This document shows positions 1 to 11,008 of a stretch of DNA of 64,000 bases, piece after piece (positions within the stretch are counted from its first letter, which is position 1; every line of letters starts with the position of its first letter). The DNA lies in assembly GCA_947683425.1 (NCBI GenBank), contig CANTUQ010000101.1:29473001-29537000 (forward strand), read 5' to 3'. Position numbers and translations under genes: made by a program. The DNA is from Excoecaria cochinchinensis. Its lineage: Eukaryota; Streptophyta; Magnoliopsida; Malpighiales; Euphorbiaceae. The notes beneath the pieces were generated by a model that saw nothing but the letters and a program-made list of their open reading frames with translations, was not told the origin of the DNA and did not search any database.

Positions 1-59
1 AGGCCATGGCTGCAATCCTTGGCACTAAGTGAACCTGAACCACATTGATTCCTGAAAAA

Positions 60-1196
60 AAAAAAATCAGATCCTTAAATGAAAATTAAAAAAAGAAAAA
101 AGAAGATGAATATTTGACCGAATACATTGGTACTGCTCCTGAACTAGATGCAGAGAAACTGGAGCCAGACATGGCTGCTGCTGGACCAAATTCGGAGAAA
201 TCGGAGCTGGACGTAGCTGGTACCGAACCAAATGCAGAAGAAAGATTGAAGCTAGACGTGTTTGTTGGTGAACCAAGAGAGAAACCGGAGCTGGAAGTGG
301 GCGGTACCGAACCAAATGCAGAAGAGAGACTGAAGCCAGACGTGGCTGCTAGTGAACCAAGAGAGAAACCAGAGCTGGACGTGGAAGGTACCGAGCCAAA
401 TGCGGAAGAGAGACTGAAGCTAGATGTGGCTGCTGGTGAACCAAGAGAGAAACCGGAGCTAGACGTGGCTGTTACCGAACCAAATGCAGATAGACTGGAG
501 CCAGACATGGCTGCTGCTGAACGAAAAGAGAAACTGGGGCTGGACGTGGCTGTTACCGAAACAAATGCAGATCGACTAGAGCTAGACATGGCTGCTGCTG
601 AACGAAAAGAGAAACTGCCAGACGTGGCTGCTACTGAACCAAAAGAGAAACTGGGGCTGGACGTGTCTGTTTCCGAACCAAATGCAGATCGACTGGAGCC
701 AGACATGGCTGCTGCTGAACCAAAAGAGAAACTTGGGCTGGAAGTGGCTGTTACCGAACCACATGTAGATCGACTGGAGCCAGACATGGCTGCTGCTGAA
801 CCAAAAGAGTAACAGGGACTGGACGTGGCTGTTACCGAACCAAATGCAGATAGACTGGAGCCAGACATGGTTGCTGCTGAACCAAAAGAGAAACTGGGGC
901 TAGACGTTCGATTGGAGCCAGACATGGTTGCTGCTGAACCAAAAGAGAAACTGGGGCTAGACGTTCGATTGGAGCCAGAAATGGCTGCTGCTGAACCAAA
1001 AGAGAAACTGGGGGTGGACGTGGCTGTTACCGAACCAAGTGCAGATAGACTGGAGCCAGACATGGCTGCTGTTGTTGCAAAAGCAGAGAAAGCGGAGCTG
1101 GACATGGCTGCAAAGGCAGAGAAACCGTAGTCAGAAATGGGTGCTAATGATAGTGAAGCTACTGAGTCTTCGTGTGTTCTAAAAAAAAAAAAAAAC
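60..1196 (+). pseudogene. Decayed gene for an acidic tandem-repeat protein (copy 1)
   Basis: The plus strand carries a long frame of degenerate repeats, with alternating units resembling AAAEPKEKLGLDV and AVTEPNADRLEPDM. Two in-frame stops break it: TAA at 810-812, where sister units read GAG AAA CTG, and TAG at 1128-1130, where the copy at 15.1 kb reads GAG. That comparison suggests the plus frame is the ancestral coding frame. The product would be acidic and low in complexity, with no recognised domain. The minus strand is also open across 86-1225 as a Ser/Gly/Phe-rich frame, but open antisense frames are common in such repeats. The homologous stretch at 14960-15245 shares the leader, one repeat unit, the C-terminal SDNEATESS-like end and the trailing sequence. 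Function unknown. The 5' part may lie outside the window. Confidence 0.4.
186..1128. repeat. Coding minisatellite, about 26-codon compound unit
   Basis: Units of roughly 78 bp, each split into two related halves, repeat about a dozen times with substitutions and deletions. The run at 897-1010 contains two shorter, nearly identical units beginning with CGATTGGAGCCAGA. The array explains both the size difference from the single-unit copy at 15.1 kb and the open frames on both strands. Confidence 0.7.
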
Positions 1197-1230
1197 CAGT
1201 GACTTCGAGAAGAAGGAAATAACAATGTTT

Positions 1231-2220
1231 TTTATCCCTCAATAAAGTAAGTTCATAAACAGAGGATAAATGTTTGCTTAATCAAGGAGGAAATAAATCC
1301 TTTCTACTGATCAAATCACTTTTTCCCTTTCGGAAAAGAAAAAGAAATTCAAATCAGCATTGCTAATTAGCAATTTTCTTCTATTTTTTTTTTCTAAGTA
1401 ATTATTTGCATTTGAAGTGCTCAATTTTCGATCAAACTATAATACTTGATTTTAGGAAAAAATTATAGCAATTGATAAAATTAGTAATCTATTTAATCTT
1501 TGCATTATTAAAGTTAAATTTATTGCTCCATTAAATGTAGAGTACATAATAAAAAGGCGTAAAATTGAAATTTTGTGTGCATAACCAGTGAATTATGTGT
1601 TAATGATACTAGTATTTATAAAGTTTTGGTTTTTACAGAATATGAGTCTCAATGCTAAGATTATTTATCATAGCCGTTACAATTGGCACAAAAAACTAAG
1701 GTTCTTGATTTATTTATTGGTACAGGGTATCGCCCGTTGAACGAGGACGATGAATTTGGGTCAAAAAGTCCAACAATCAATCTATGAAAGTCATAGCAGC
1801 AAGCTCAGAGATGTGTTCCTGAGAAGCATATCTATTGGGCTGATTGGGCCGTGAAGAATAATTGGCTTCATGGAATATTGTTTTATTTATTTAGGCCTCA
1901 AAAGGCCCACATCAACATATTGTTGGATAGTATCTGCATTATTTACTAGGACTGGTCTATCCAAAGGTTGTAAAAGGGAATACCATGGTCTATTTTGCAT
2001 TCAACCTGTATCGAGAACTTCTATTTCGCCCTTTGAATTACTTTTAGAGCAAAAACTTCTATAATTGTTGAACATAATGTCAAAATATCCTTATAATTAT
2101 TAAAAATAATGCCAAAATTCCTTACAGAACATAGTACTAAAATGCATCTATTTTAAGATTCATATGAACATTTTAACTCTAAAAACATCTTACTAGACAA
2201 AATAAAACCGCAAGACTATA
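1231..2220. other. AT-rich non-coding stretch with one possible exon
   Basis: The sequence after the repeat gene is AT-rich with no long ORF. At 1726-1787 a good acceptor (TTGGTACAG) is followed by a short open reading to TGA that reads GYRPLNEDDEFGSKSPTINL. It could be the terminal exon of a plus-strand gene, but nothing upstream joins it convincingly. Confidence 0.3.
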
Positions 2221-3787
2221 GGGGTGTGCATTGGACAGATTTAAATTAAACCCTAACCGATCCGATCAACTCGAAACTCTAATAAAGACCACATATCTAA
2301 ATTGAACTGACCCTAACTATAGAATAGCCCCGAACCGAATAATTCAAGATTTATGGGCCCTGAACCAAACAACCCTGTTTAACCCAAACCCTACATACAC
2401 ATAAAACAAGGAGTATATTTTGAAAAAAAAAATAGAGGTAAATATAGACCAGTTAATCGATTATTTAACAATTTTATTAACCAGTTGATTAACTTCAATT
2501 AACCACTATATCCATTTCAATTGTTAACTAATTTTTTCAGATCAATTTACTAGTTAATTAATAAAAAATTTTAACATATAAATTTAATAAATTATATAAT
2601 TTGTAATGTTATTTTTAATAGTTAAAAATGCTTCAAAAATGAAAAATACAAAGGAAAATAAAATTTTCATAATTAATTATAAAAATTGAATTTATTCAAT
2701 ATGAAATTAACAATAGAGTGCTAATTATGCACATATAATGAATAAATAATTGTAATAAAAAATTAATTTTAATATTTATTTGTCTAAAAATATATTTTAT
2801 AATTATATTTTAAAACGTAATATATCATAATATTTATAAATTACAACAATATTAAAAAATTTAAGTGTAAAAATTAAAACATAATATATAAAATGTATAT
2901 AAATTGATTAATCGTTACTACCAATTTTTAAAAATTAAAACTGTAATTCTAAATTTTTGATTTAATTAATCTAAAATTGTTTAAATTTCATATCGAATTT
3001 TTGGTTAACTAAATTTTAATTTTTTTTCTCACCCTTATGAAAAACATACGGGAATTGGAAAACCAGAAATTAAAACCAGCAATCATTATATATAAAAATA
3101 ACAACTAAATTTGGAAAACATAAATTATAAAAAAAAAAAAAAAGAAGCAATCAATATACATAAACCAGTAAGCAATAAAAAATTCTGCATTTTTCCTTCG
3201 CAAAAAATCCTGCATTACCGGGTAAAAGTCTTGAATTGAAGATGGAATTTGTAAAGGAAAATAGAAAACCTAAATCTGAAAAAAAAACAAGTGAACAACA
3301 AATTAAACATGGAATCCTAAATCAAAGCTTTCTTTAAAGAATTAAAGGTTAAATTAGATATTGTACAACAGAAAAAAAAATCAAAATCAATATCAAAGAT
3401 TGTAGATTGAAAAAAGCAGCGGCGACGCACTAGCCACAAAAGAGAATGGACGGCGGCCGCGACAGGCAAAGGGCGGTGGTGAGAGGCAATGACAAGTGGA
3501 GTTAAACGAAATAAAGACAGAGGAGAGATAAAGGGGTACAGAGATGAAGGGAAGAGATAAGAGTCGAACAAGATAAGATTTAAGAATTCCAACCATGAGA
3601 TCATCACCATCATGGTGCTAATATTACTATAGAGTCGGGTTTAAACATGTTTTAATATGATCTGAACTCGAAATTTACCAATATTTCCAACCTGATCCAA
3701 TCCTAACAATTTAAACAACTCTATCCGAATGCAAATATCGGATTGAATTATTTGGATTGTCCAAGCTGGTTCGAATTTTGCACACCC
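2221..3787. mobile_element. Candidate DNA transposon relic with GGGTGTGCA ends
   Basis: The stretch begins with GGGGTGTGCA at 2221-2230 and ends with TGCACACCC at 3779-3787, giving a short terminal inverted repeat. Sequence inside both ends is rich in CCGA/GATCC/AACCC words, as in many non-autonomous hAT-like plant elements. I could not find a convincing target-site duplication. The interior is very AT-rich apart from a GC-rich patch near 3418-3500, and has no transposase frame. Confidence 0.35.
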
Positions 3788-4107
3788 GACGCATGACAAA
3801 TATTGGGAGCAAAAATAATATCTCAAACTCTTGACAAAAAGCAAAAGGTTAATGGGTTTGTAGATTCTCAATGAATTTTTCTTTAGAAGTATCATTTTAT
3901 TACCAGCTTGCTTTTATACAATGATGCACCGAATATAATATATAACTCAAGACTTAAATTAAAAAGTTAATTTAACCTAGTTTTATATATAGATTTTGAA
4001 AGGCACCAAAACAGTCTAGGAATCAGGGCATATATACTAATTTCAAATTCAGATAGCACGAGCCTTGCAAGTCAAAAATATTGGTTGAGCTTCATGATGT
4101 TGAGAGA

Positions 4108-4112
4108 CTCAG
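4108..4112. repeat. Target-site duplication CTCAG (left)
   Basis: These five bases immediately before the left LTR match 14202-14206 immediately after the right LTR. Confidence 0.9.
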
Positions 4113-5505
4113 TGTTGGTCCCGATAACACACAAGAGGGGGGTGAATTGGGTGTTTTGAATTTTTAAATTAATTTCTGACAAAACAGAATGGAAGTGTTC
4201 TGGTGGTATTTTCTGGTTTGAACAGAACAGCTGGATAGATGAATAAAGAATGTAAAATGTGATGCTTAACAGAATATGCAGAAATTCCTTTGTAAAACAA
4301 ATGCAAGACTTGTAATAAATCAATGTTAAATGTCAGAACTTGATTTGGAATATTTCTTTTAATTTGCTTAAAATTTTTGCACGAGCAGAACAGAAGAATT
4401 TCGATTTTAAAAACACAATAGAAAAAAAAAAGGGAGAAGAAAGATATCAACACAGTGATTTATAGTGGTTCGGCCTAGCCTACATCCACTCCTCAAGACA
4501 CCTTCTTGAGCCTTACTCTTCACTATCAACTCTTTTTCAATGGGCAAGAGTTAAAGCCAAATTACACACTTTGGTAAATTAACTACCCACAATCTTTTTC
4601 CCAAGTAAAAGATTTAAACACTTACTAGAATTTCCTAAGGTTCTAGCCAACCCTTTCTCACAATCTTCTATAGATATTCCTCACACAAGATTTACAACAA
4701 AAATGCTATAATCTAATTGAGGAGAAATATAATGGATGAAGTGCAAGATGTGGAAAAATAGTTTGAATAAATTGTAAGCTTGAATCTCAAGAGATCTAAA
4801 TGTTTTCCAACTTCTCTAGAGCTTTTGGAACAAAAATAATCTTCAATTTATAGCCAAAGAATCAATATAGCTATTGGAGTCCAAAAGCTAGCCGTTACAA
4901 AGAAGACAGATTGTTAAAATCAAAAAAGTAGCTGTTATTTTGTCATTTAGTGAAAACAGATCTGCTTGTTCTGTCCAACTGTTCTGTTGTGACAGAACAG
5001 AAAACTTTTTGAAGACATTTTATAGTATTCTTTCTGCTTGCCTTTTTAAGGTACTTTTCAACATCTTTTCTAAAAGAATGTTTGTCAAATTTTAGAAGAT
5101 CATTTTGAAATACCTTTTTAAGGAATGTATTCTATTTATGGTAAAGCATCTTTTCTGCTTACAGCAGAATACTTTTGATTTAAAGTAGAACACTTTTTGT
5201 TTTAACAGAAAACCTTTCTAGAATAATTTTAAATGTATGAAAAATTCTTTTTATGCAAAGAAGAGTATTTTAATGTGTATGAATATGCATTTAAATCTCC
5301 TCAAAAGACTTTACAAAAATAATACCCTAAATTTAATGGAGCTTGACAATCTCAAGATTCTTCATGTAGTTAGCTTGCTTCCTTAACTTGATCTTGCACA
5401 TTTTTATGGAGATTGAGCTGAAATAAAAACAAAGAAATAGAATTTCTACTAAGTTTATACAAGGTTTGATTATCATCAAAATTGAGATGTAGCCTTGAGC
5501 CAACA
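4113..5505 (-). repeat. 3' LTR of the Sirevirus-type element
   Basis: Direct repeat of 12805-14201. A TATAAAT motif on the minus strand near 4849-4856 could be the LTR promoter core. Because the element is on the minus strand, this left LTR is the downstream one. Confidence 0.92.
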
Positions 5506-5507
5506 AT

Positions 5508-5519
5508 CTCCCCCTTTTT
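5508..5519 (-). other. Polypurine tract next to the 3' LTR
   Basis: The minus strand reads AAAAAGGGGGAG, two bases from the 3' LTR at 4113-5505. It is the expected primer for plus-strand DNA synthesis of the element. Confidence 0.88.
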
Positions 5520-6357
5520 GATGATGACAAAACCTTGATAAACTTGGCTAACAGTCTATCTTGGTTAGTATGAGTATGCTCCCCCTTACTATGTGCTAGG
5601 GGGATATATACATGTATAATTCCAGTATATTCCCTACAAATGTAAGCCAATAAATTAGAACAGAACTGTTATCAACAAAAGCAATTCTGTTATCAATATA
5701 ACAGTTCATCAGAACTGTCATCAATAAGGCAGTTCTGTAAGCAATATATCAAACTATAAAATAATTTTTACTACCAGATCTGCAGCTGTCATAAAAAATA
5801 TCAAATCTACAACCATGAAAAATATTTGTCTACCAATAAGATTCAACATATCACATAAATTTCCACATAAACATATTAGATCTGTAACTTAATTAATAGT
5901 TAAGCATATTAATTCAATTGCAATTCAGTTTAACACAAAACAATATATCAGCTCAATGTATTAGCATGTAAACCATTTTTTCTACCAGTAAAATTTAAAC
6001 CAACATATCACATAAATATCCATAAAAATATATCATATCTGTATCCGATTTGCAATTTAATTGATCACAAAACATATTAGCACAATATATCAATATATCA
6101 ACATATATCAGCATATCCCAATTTTTTCAATTTTGGATGTATTCCCTTTTCAATTTTTTCTTCAACAATTTTTCTCTAACAAAATGCAGGTAATATATCA
6201 ACTCAATATATCACATTTATTTGGCCAATAAATTGTACCCCAATCAGAAATATAACCTCAAAATCATATCCCAATCAAAAATATAACCACAAAAATATAA
6301 AAATATCAATTCAATAAAAATTTAACCCCAAGAATTTTTCAACAATCTATCAATTCT

Positions 6358-6370
6358 TCTCCCCCTTTTT
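6358..6370 (-). other. Second polypurine tract-like motif
   Basis: The minus strand reads AAAAAGGGGGAGA, a near copy of the tract at 5508-5519, followed by a similar GATGATGACAAAA-type context. Repeated polypurine tracts between pol and the 3' LTR are described for Sireviruses, which supports the lineage call. Confidence 0.6.
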
Positions 6371-6519
6371 GTCATCATCAAAAGGGAAGATGTAAAATGT
6401 GTTTAGCGTAATATTGAAATAAAAAGCAATAAATGTTTTCAAAGCAAACTCAACAACAAAAATAGTGTTCAATACACTGAGTTTCTAATTAAAAAATACC
6501 TGATAGAGAGTAAACTCAG

Positions 6520-6715
6520 AGATATTTGAGATTTCTTTTTCCACGATGAAGAACGACGTCAGTTGCTGTAAAGTTGGCTATGGACCCATAAATTTTCTTC
6601 ACCAAATTTGGGTAAAATACGTTACCCATATGATTTCCATCCTTGGAAATCCAACCTTGAAATTAATTTCGGAGCAAATCCCAATTTGGCGCTCAATCGA
6701 TCATTTTTTAACGAA
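6520..6715 (-). pseudogene. Possible relic of a Sirevirus env-like/extra ORF
   Basis: In the 2-kb space between pol and the 3' LTR, minus-strand frames over about 6530-6715 resemble the conserved core of the extra domain found after pol in SIRE-type elements and related plant transposon proteins. The similarity runs across a frame change near 6630 and ends in a stop near 6527. The rest of 5520-7480 shows no coding sequence. The call rests on recalled family similarity over about 60 residues. Confidence 0.3.
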
Positions 6716-7480
6716 ATAAACACAAATTAGGTTTTGGGTGTGGGTTTTAATTTGGGATTTTATCACCATAGGTTGCTTGGTTTTTGATTTGGGTGGTTTT
6801 AGGTTTAGGAAGATTTGATTTGGACTTGAATCAAAGCCATTTGAGTATGAGAAAGATGGGTTTTACAAAGAGAAAAATAGAATGACGGGAGGAAGAAGAA
6901 GATGAGAGCAAATTGCTTTCAAATAAAGTCAAAAAAGAAGGTGGAGTGCAAAAGTAGTTGTGCGAAAAGCTATTTGAAAAGTAAAGTGAATAGACAATGC
7001 ACAGAAAGTAATTCACCATTTCAAGAAGATAAGCATCAACTTTAAGCTTAAAAATTAAAATTACTCACTCCTTTCATACACAGACTAATAATTACAACAA
7101 ATAAAATGAATAAATTGCAGGAGCTGGGTTTAAACGGGAAGAAATGATAATTTTTTTTTTTAATCTCTGACAACTTAAAAAAGAAAGCAGAGAGAGAATA
7201 AAAAGACTATTTTATATAAAAAAATAATATAATAGGATATGCACTAAACGTTCACGTTTTGACAAATATAAAAATTTAAATCCAATAAAATAATATTGCA
7301 AAGAGTCATATTACTTTTCTAATAAAATAAGAGATATGATAGAACACTTAACTTTTTCTATCTTAACAAAAATCATAACAGAATAGGTAGCTATTCTGTT
7401 TTCAACAGAACACATAGCAGAACATGAATGTAAGTGTATATCTGAGCAAACAGAACAGAAGGTTACCTCATTAGAATACT

Positions 7481-10400
7481 TTATTCTATAGCCGTACCCA
7501 TGCCCAATTTTCTTCTGATATGGCAAAATTGATCTTCCTTCAGAGGTTTGGTGAAGATATCTGCTAATTGCTGTTCTGTAGGAACAAATTCTAGCACAAT
7601 GTCTCCACGTTGAACATGATCTCTGATGAAGTGGTGTCTGATTTCTATGTGTTTAGTTCTAGAATGCAAAATTGGATTCTTTGTAAGGTTGATTGCACTG
7701 GTGTTGTCACAGAATATTGGAACTTGATTAAATTCAATTCCATAATCCTTTAATTGTTGTCTGATCCACAGAACTTGTGCAACACTTCCTCCAGCTGCAA
7801 TGTATTCTGCTTCTGCTGTAGACAAAGCCACTGAGTTTTGTTTTCTGCTGGACCAAGTAATTAGAGAATGACCAAGAAAATGACATGCACCAGAAGTGCT
7901 TTTTCTGTCAATTCTGCACCCAGCATAGTCTGCATCAGAATATCCGATTAGATCAAGAGAATCATTCCTTGCATACCATAAACCCAGTTCTGGAGTTCCA
8001 ACCAGATAACGTAAAATTCTCTTTACTGCAGACAAGTGTGACTCTTATGGAGTAGATTGGAACCTAGCACACAGACACACACTGAAGTGAATATCTGGTC
8101 TGCTTGCTGTTAAGTAGAGTAGTGATCCGATCATGCCTCTGTACATTTTTTCATCAACACTTTTGCCTTTTTCATCCTTTTCCATCTTTACTGTGGGACT
8201 CATGGGTGTACTGGCAGATTTAGCTTCTGTCATTTTGAATTTTTTGATGAGCTCCTTTGTATACTTTACTTGACTAATGAAAATTCCACTTTTACATTGT
8301 TTGATTTGCAATCCCAAAAAGAATGTGAGTTCACCCATTAAACTCATCTCAAATTCCTGCTTCATAATAGTCTCAAAATCTTTACACATAGAAACATTAG
8401 TAGAACCAAAAACAATGTCATCTACATAAATTTGCACTAATAAGATATGAGATGAATCATGTTTTGTAAAAAGTGTATTGTCAACTTTTCCTCTGTTAAA
8501 ACCGTGAGCAAGAAGAAAGCAACTCAATCTTTCATACCAAGCTCTAGGAGCTTGTTTCAATCCATATAAAGCCTTTTTGAGTTTGTAAACATATTCTGGA
8601 TGTTCTGTATTTTCAAAACCAGGAGGTTGAGCTACATACACCTCTTCATTTAAAAAGCCATTTAAAAATGCACTTTTGACATCCATTTGATAGAGTTTGA
8701 AATTCTTGAAACATGCATATGCACACAAAATTCTAATTGCTTCTAATCTAGCTACAGGTGCAAAAGTTTCATTGAAATCAATACCTTCTTCTTGGTTGTA
8801 GCCTTGAGCAACTAATCTTGCTTTATTTCTCACAACATTTCCTTGCTCATCAAGCTTGTTTCTAAAAACCCACTTAGTACCAATGATAGAATAATTTGAA
8901 GGTTTGGGAACTAAATACCAGACTTTATTTCTTTCAAACTGATTTAGTTCTTCTTGCATAGCAAGAATCCAACTTTCATCATTTTGAGCGTCAATAAAGT
9001 TTTTGGGTTCTAATTGAGAAACAAAAGCTACATTACCACAGTATTCTCGCATTGCTCTTCTGGTCATCATTCTTTCTGATGGTTCTGTCAGCAGGTTGTC
9101 TTTTGGATGATATCTGTGAAACTTCCAGTCCTTAGGCAAATCTGCTGGTTGTTCTGAGTTCTGTTGATTTGTTAACTGCTCTGTCTGGTTTTCTTGGTGT
9201 TGATCTGCCTGCTCTTCTGCTGGCTGATCTGCTTCTTGTTGTCCAGACATATTTCCTGATCTGTCATCCTGATCTGCTTGTCGATCTGATGACTTTTCTG
9301 TGTGATTTCTCTCTTCTGTCTTTTTGTTCATTTTAGCTATTTCTTCATCTGTATCACTATCAGAAAAACTTCTTTCTCTAGTGTATATGTCAGCATAATC
9401 AAATTTGACATTTATAGACTCTTCTACAACTAAAGTTCTTCTATTAAACACTCTATATGCTTTGCTATTTAAAGAATATCCAAGAAATATACCTTCATCA
9501 GATTTAGCATCAAATTTACCCAAATTACTTTTATCATTAAAAATAAAGCACTTACAGCCGAATGGTTGAAAATAGCTGATATTTGGCTTTCTGTTCTTCC
9601 AAAGCTCATAAGGAGTCTTGTTTAGAACTGATCTAATAAATGTTCTGTTCAGAATATAACATGCAGAACTTACTGCTTCTGCCCAGAAATACTTTGGAAG
9701 ATTATTTTCATTGATCATTGTTCTGGCCATCTCCTGAAGTGTTCTGTTCTTCCTTTCTACTACGCCGTTTTGTTGAGGTGTTCTGGCAACTGAAAAACTA
9801 TGATGAATTCCAGAACTGTCGCAATATTCCTCAAAATTTGAATTCTCAAATTCTCCTCCATGATCACTCCTTATACTTGTGATCATATATCCTTTCTCAT
9901 TTTGTAATTTCTTACTTAATTTTTCAAATGCCTTGAATGCTTCACTTTTGTGACCAAGAAATAATAAATGTTCTGTTCAGAATATAGCATGCAGAACTTA
10001 CTGCTTCTGCCCAGAAATACTTTGGAAGATTATTTTCATTGATCATTGTTCTGGCCATCTCCTGAAGTGTTCTGTTCTTCCTTTCTACTACGCCGTTTTG
10101 TTGAGGTGTTCTGGCAACTGAAAAACTATGATGAATTCCAGAACTGTCGCAATATTCCTCAAAATTTGAATTCTCAAATTCTCCTCCATGATCACTCCTT
10201 ATACTTGTGATCATATATCCTTTCTCATTTTGTAATTTCTTACTTAATTTTTCAAATGCCTTGAATGCTTCACTTTTGTGACCAAGAAATAATGTCCACG
10301 TATATCTTGTATAATCATCCACTATAACAAATACATAAACTTTTCCACCAATACTTGCTGGACTTATTGGTCCAAACAAATCTAAGTGTAAAAGTTCTAA

Positions 10401-10961
10401 CGCTTTCTTAGATGAAATTTTACCTTTCAGCTTGTGGGAGGTTCTGGTCTGTTTTCCCAATTGACATGCCTTACATACATAATTCCTCTCAAAACTCATC
10501 TTTGGCAGCCCTTTGACAAGATCTTTTCTAGCGAGCTTTTCTATAGTATGAATACTAGCATGTCCCAGCTTTTTGTGCCAAAGTACACTTAAATTTTCTT
10601 GTGTTATCAAGCACTTTAGATCACTTTCTTGAAGTTCTTCTATACTGACCTGATAGATATTTCCAGATCTGTGTCCTGTCAGAACAGACTGATCTGTTCC
10701 AACATCTTCTACTCTACAATGATCTTTTTCAAAAATAACTCTTCTGTTTCTATCACAAGTTTGACTGATACTTAACAAATTGAACTTTAATCCTTCAACG
10801 AGTGAGACATCCTCTATCTTAGGATTAGAACCAATAGTTCCTATTTCGATGATCTTCCCTTTCCTGTTATCACCGAAACTAACTTTTCCACCATCTCTCA
10901 TGGTCAATTTTGTAAACTTTGATCTGTTCCCAGTCATGTGCCTAGAGCATCCACTATCCAA
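7481..10961 (-). pseudogene. pol: Broken Sirevirus-type pol (protease-integrase-RT-RNase H)
   Basis: In order on the minus strand: the aspartic protease motif YLDSGCSRHMTG (about 10930), GAG-pre-integrase, the integrase core with DDYTRYTW and an HGGEFEN-type segment, the RT_2 domain with the YVDDI catalytic box (near 8420), and Copia RNase H with SDADYAG (near 7930) and STAEAEY. Three defects are visible. The protease is out of frame with gag. A 328-bp tandem duplication (9634-10289) repeats part of the integrase and shifts the frame, since 328 is not a multiple of 3. A TAA at 8045-8047 interrupts the frame between RT and RNase H. The element cannot encode a complete polyprotein as read here. 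Confidence 0.9.
9634..10289. repeat. 328-bp tandem duplication inside integrase
   Basis: The segment at 9634-9961 is repeated at 9962-10289 with about one visible base difference (ATATAAC versus ATATAGC). It encodes integrase from just before the conserved SDHGGEFEN segment to the CYILNRTF segment, so these motifs appear twice in the pol region. Confidence 0.92.
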
Positions 10962-11008
10962 ATACCATTTTTCTGATCTGGAGCTCCTAAGGCAGATCTG
11001 CGAGAAAG

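Noticed and set aside
86..1225. 379-codon minus-strand ORF, Ser/Gly/Phe-rich and nucleoporin-like in look
   Set aside because: It mirrors the plus-strand repeat. The 15.1-kb copy supports the plus frame as ancestral, and the FG-like text follows from the repeat composition. Kept only as a question in the findings.
3317..3613. Minus-strand ORFs in the GC-rich patch
   Set aside because: Overlapping frames with hydrophobic low-complexity text inside a transposon relic; no start context or homology.
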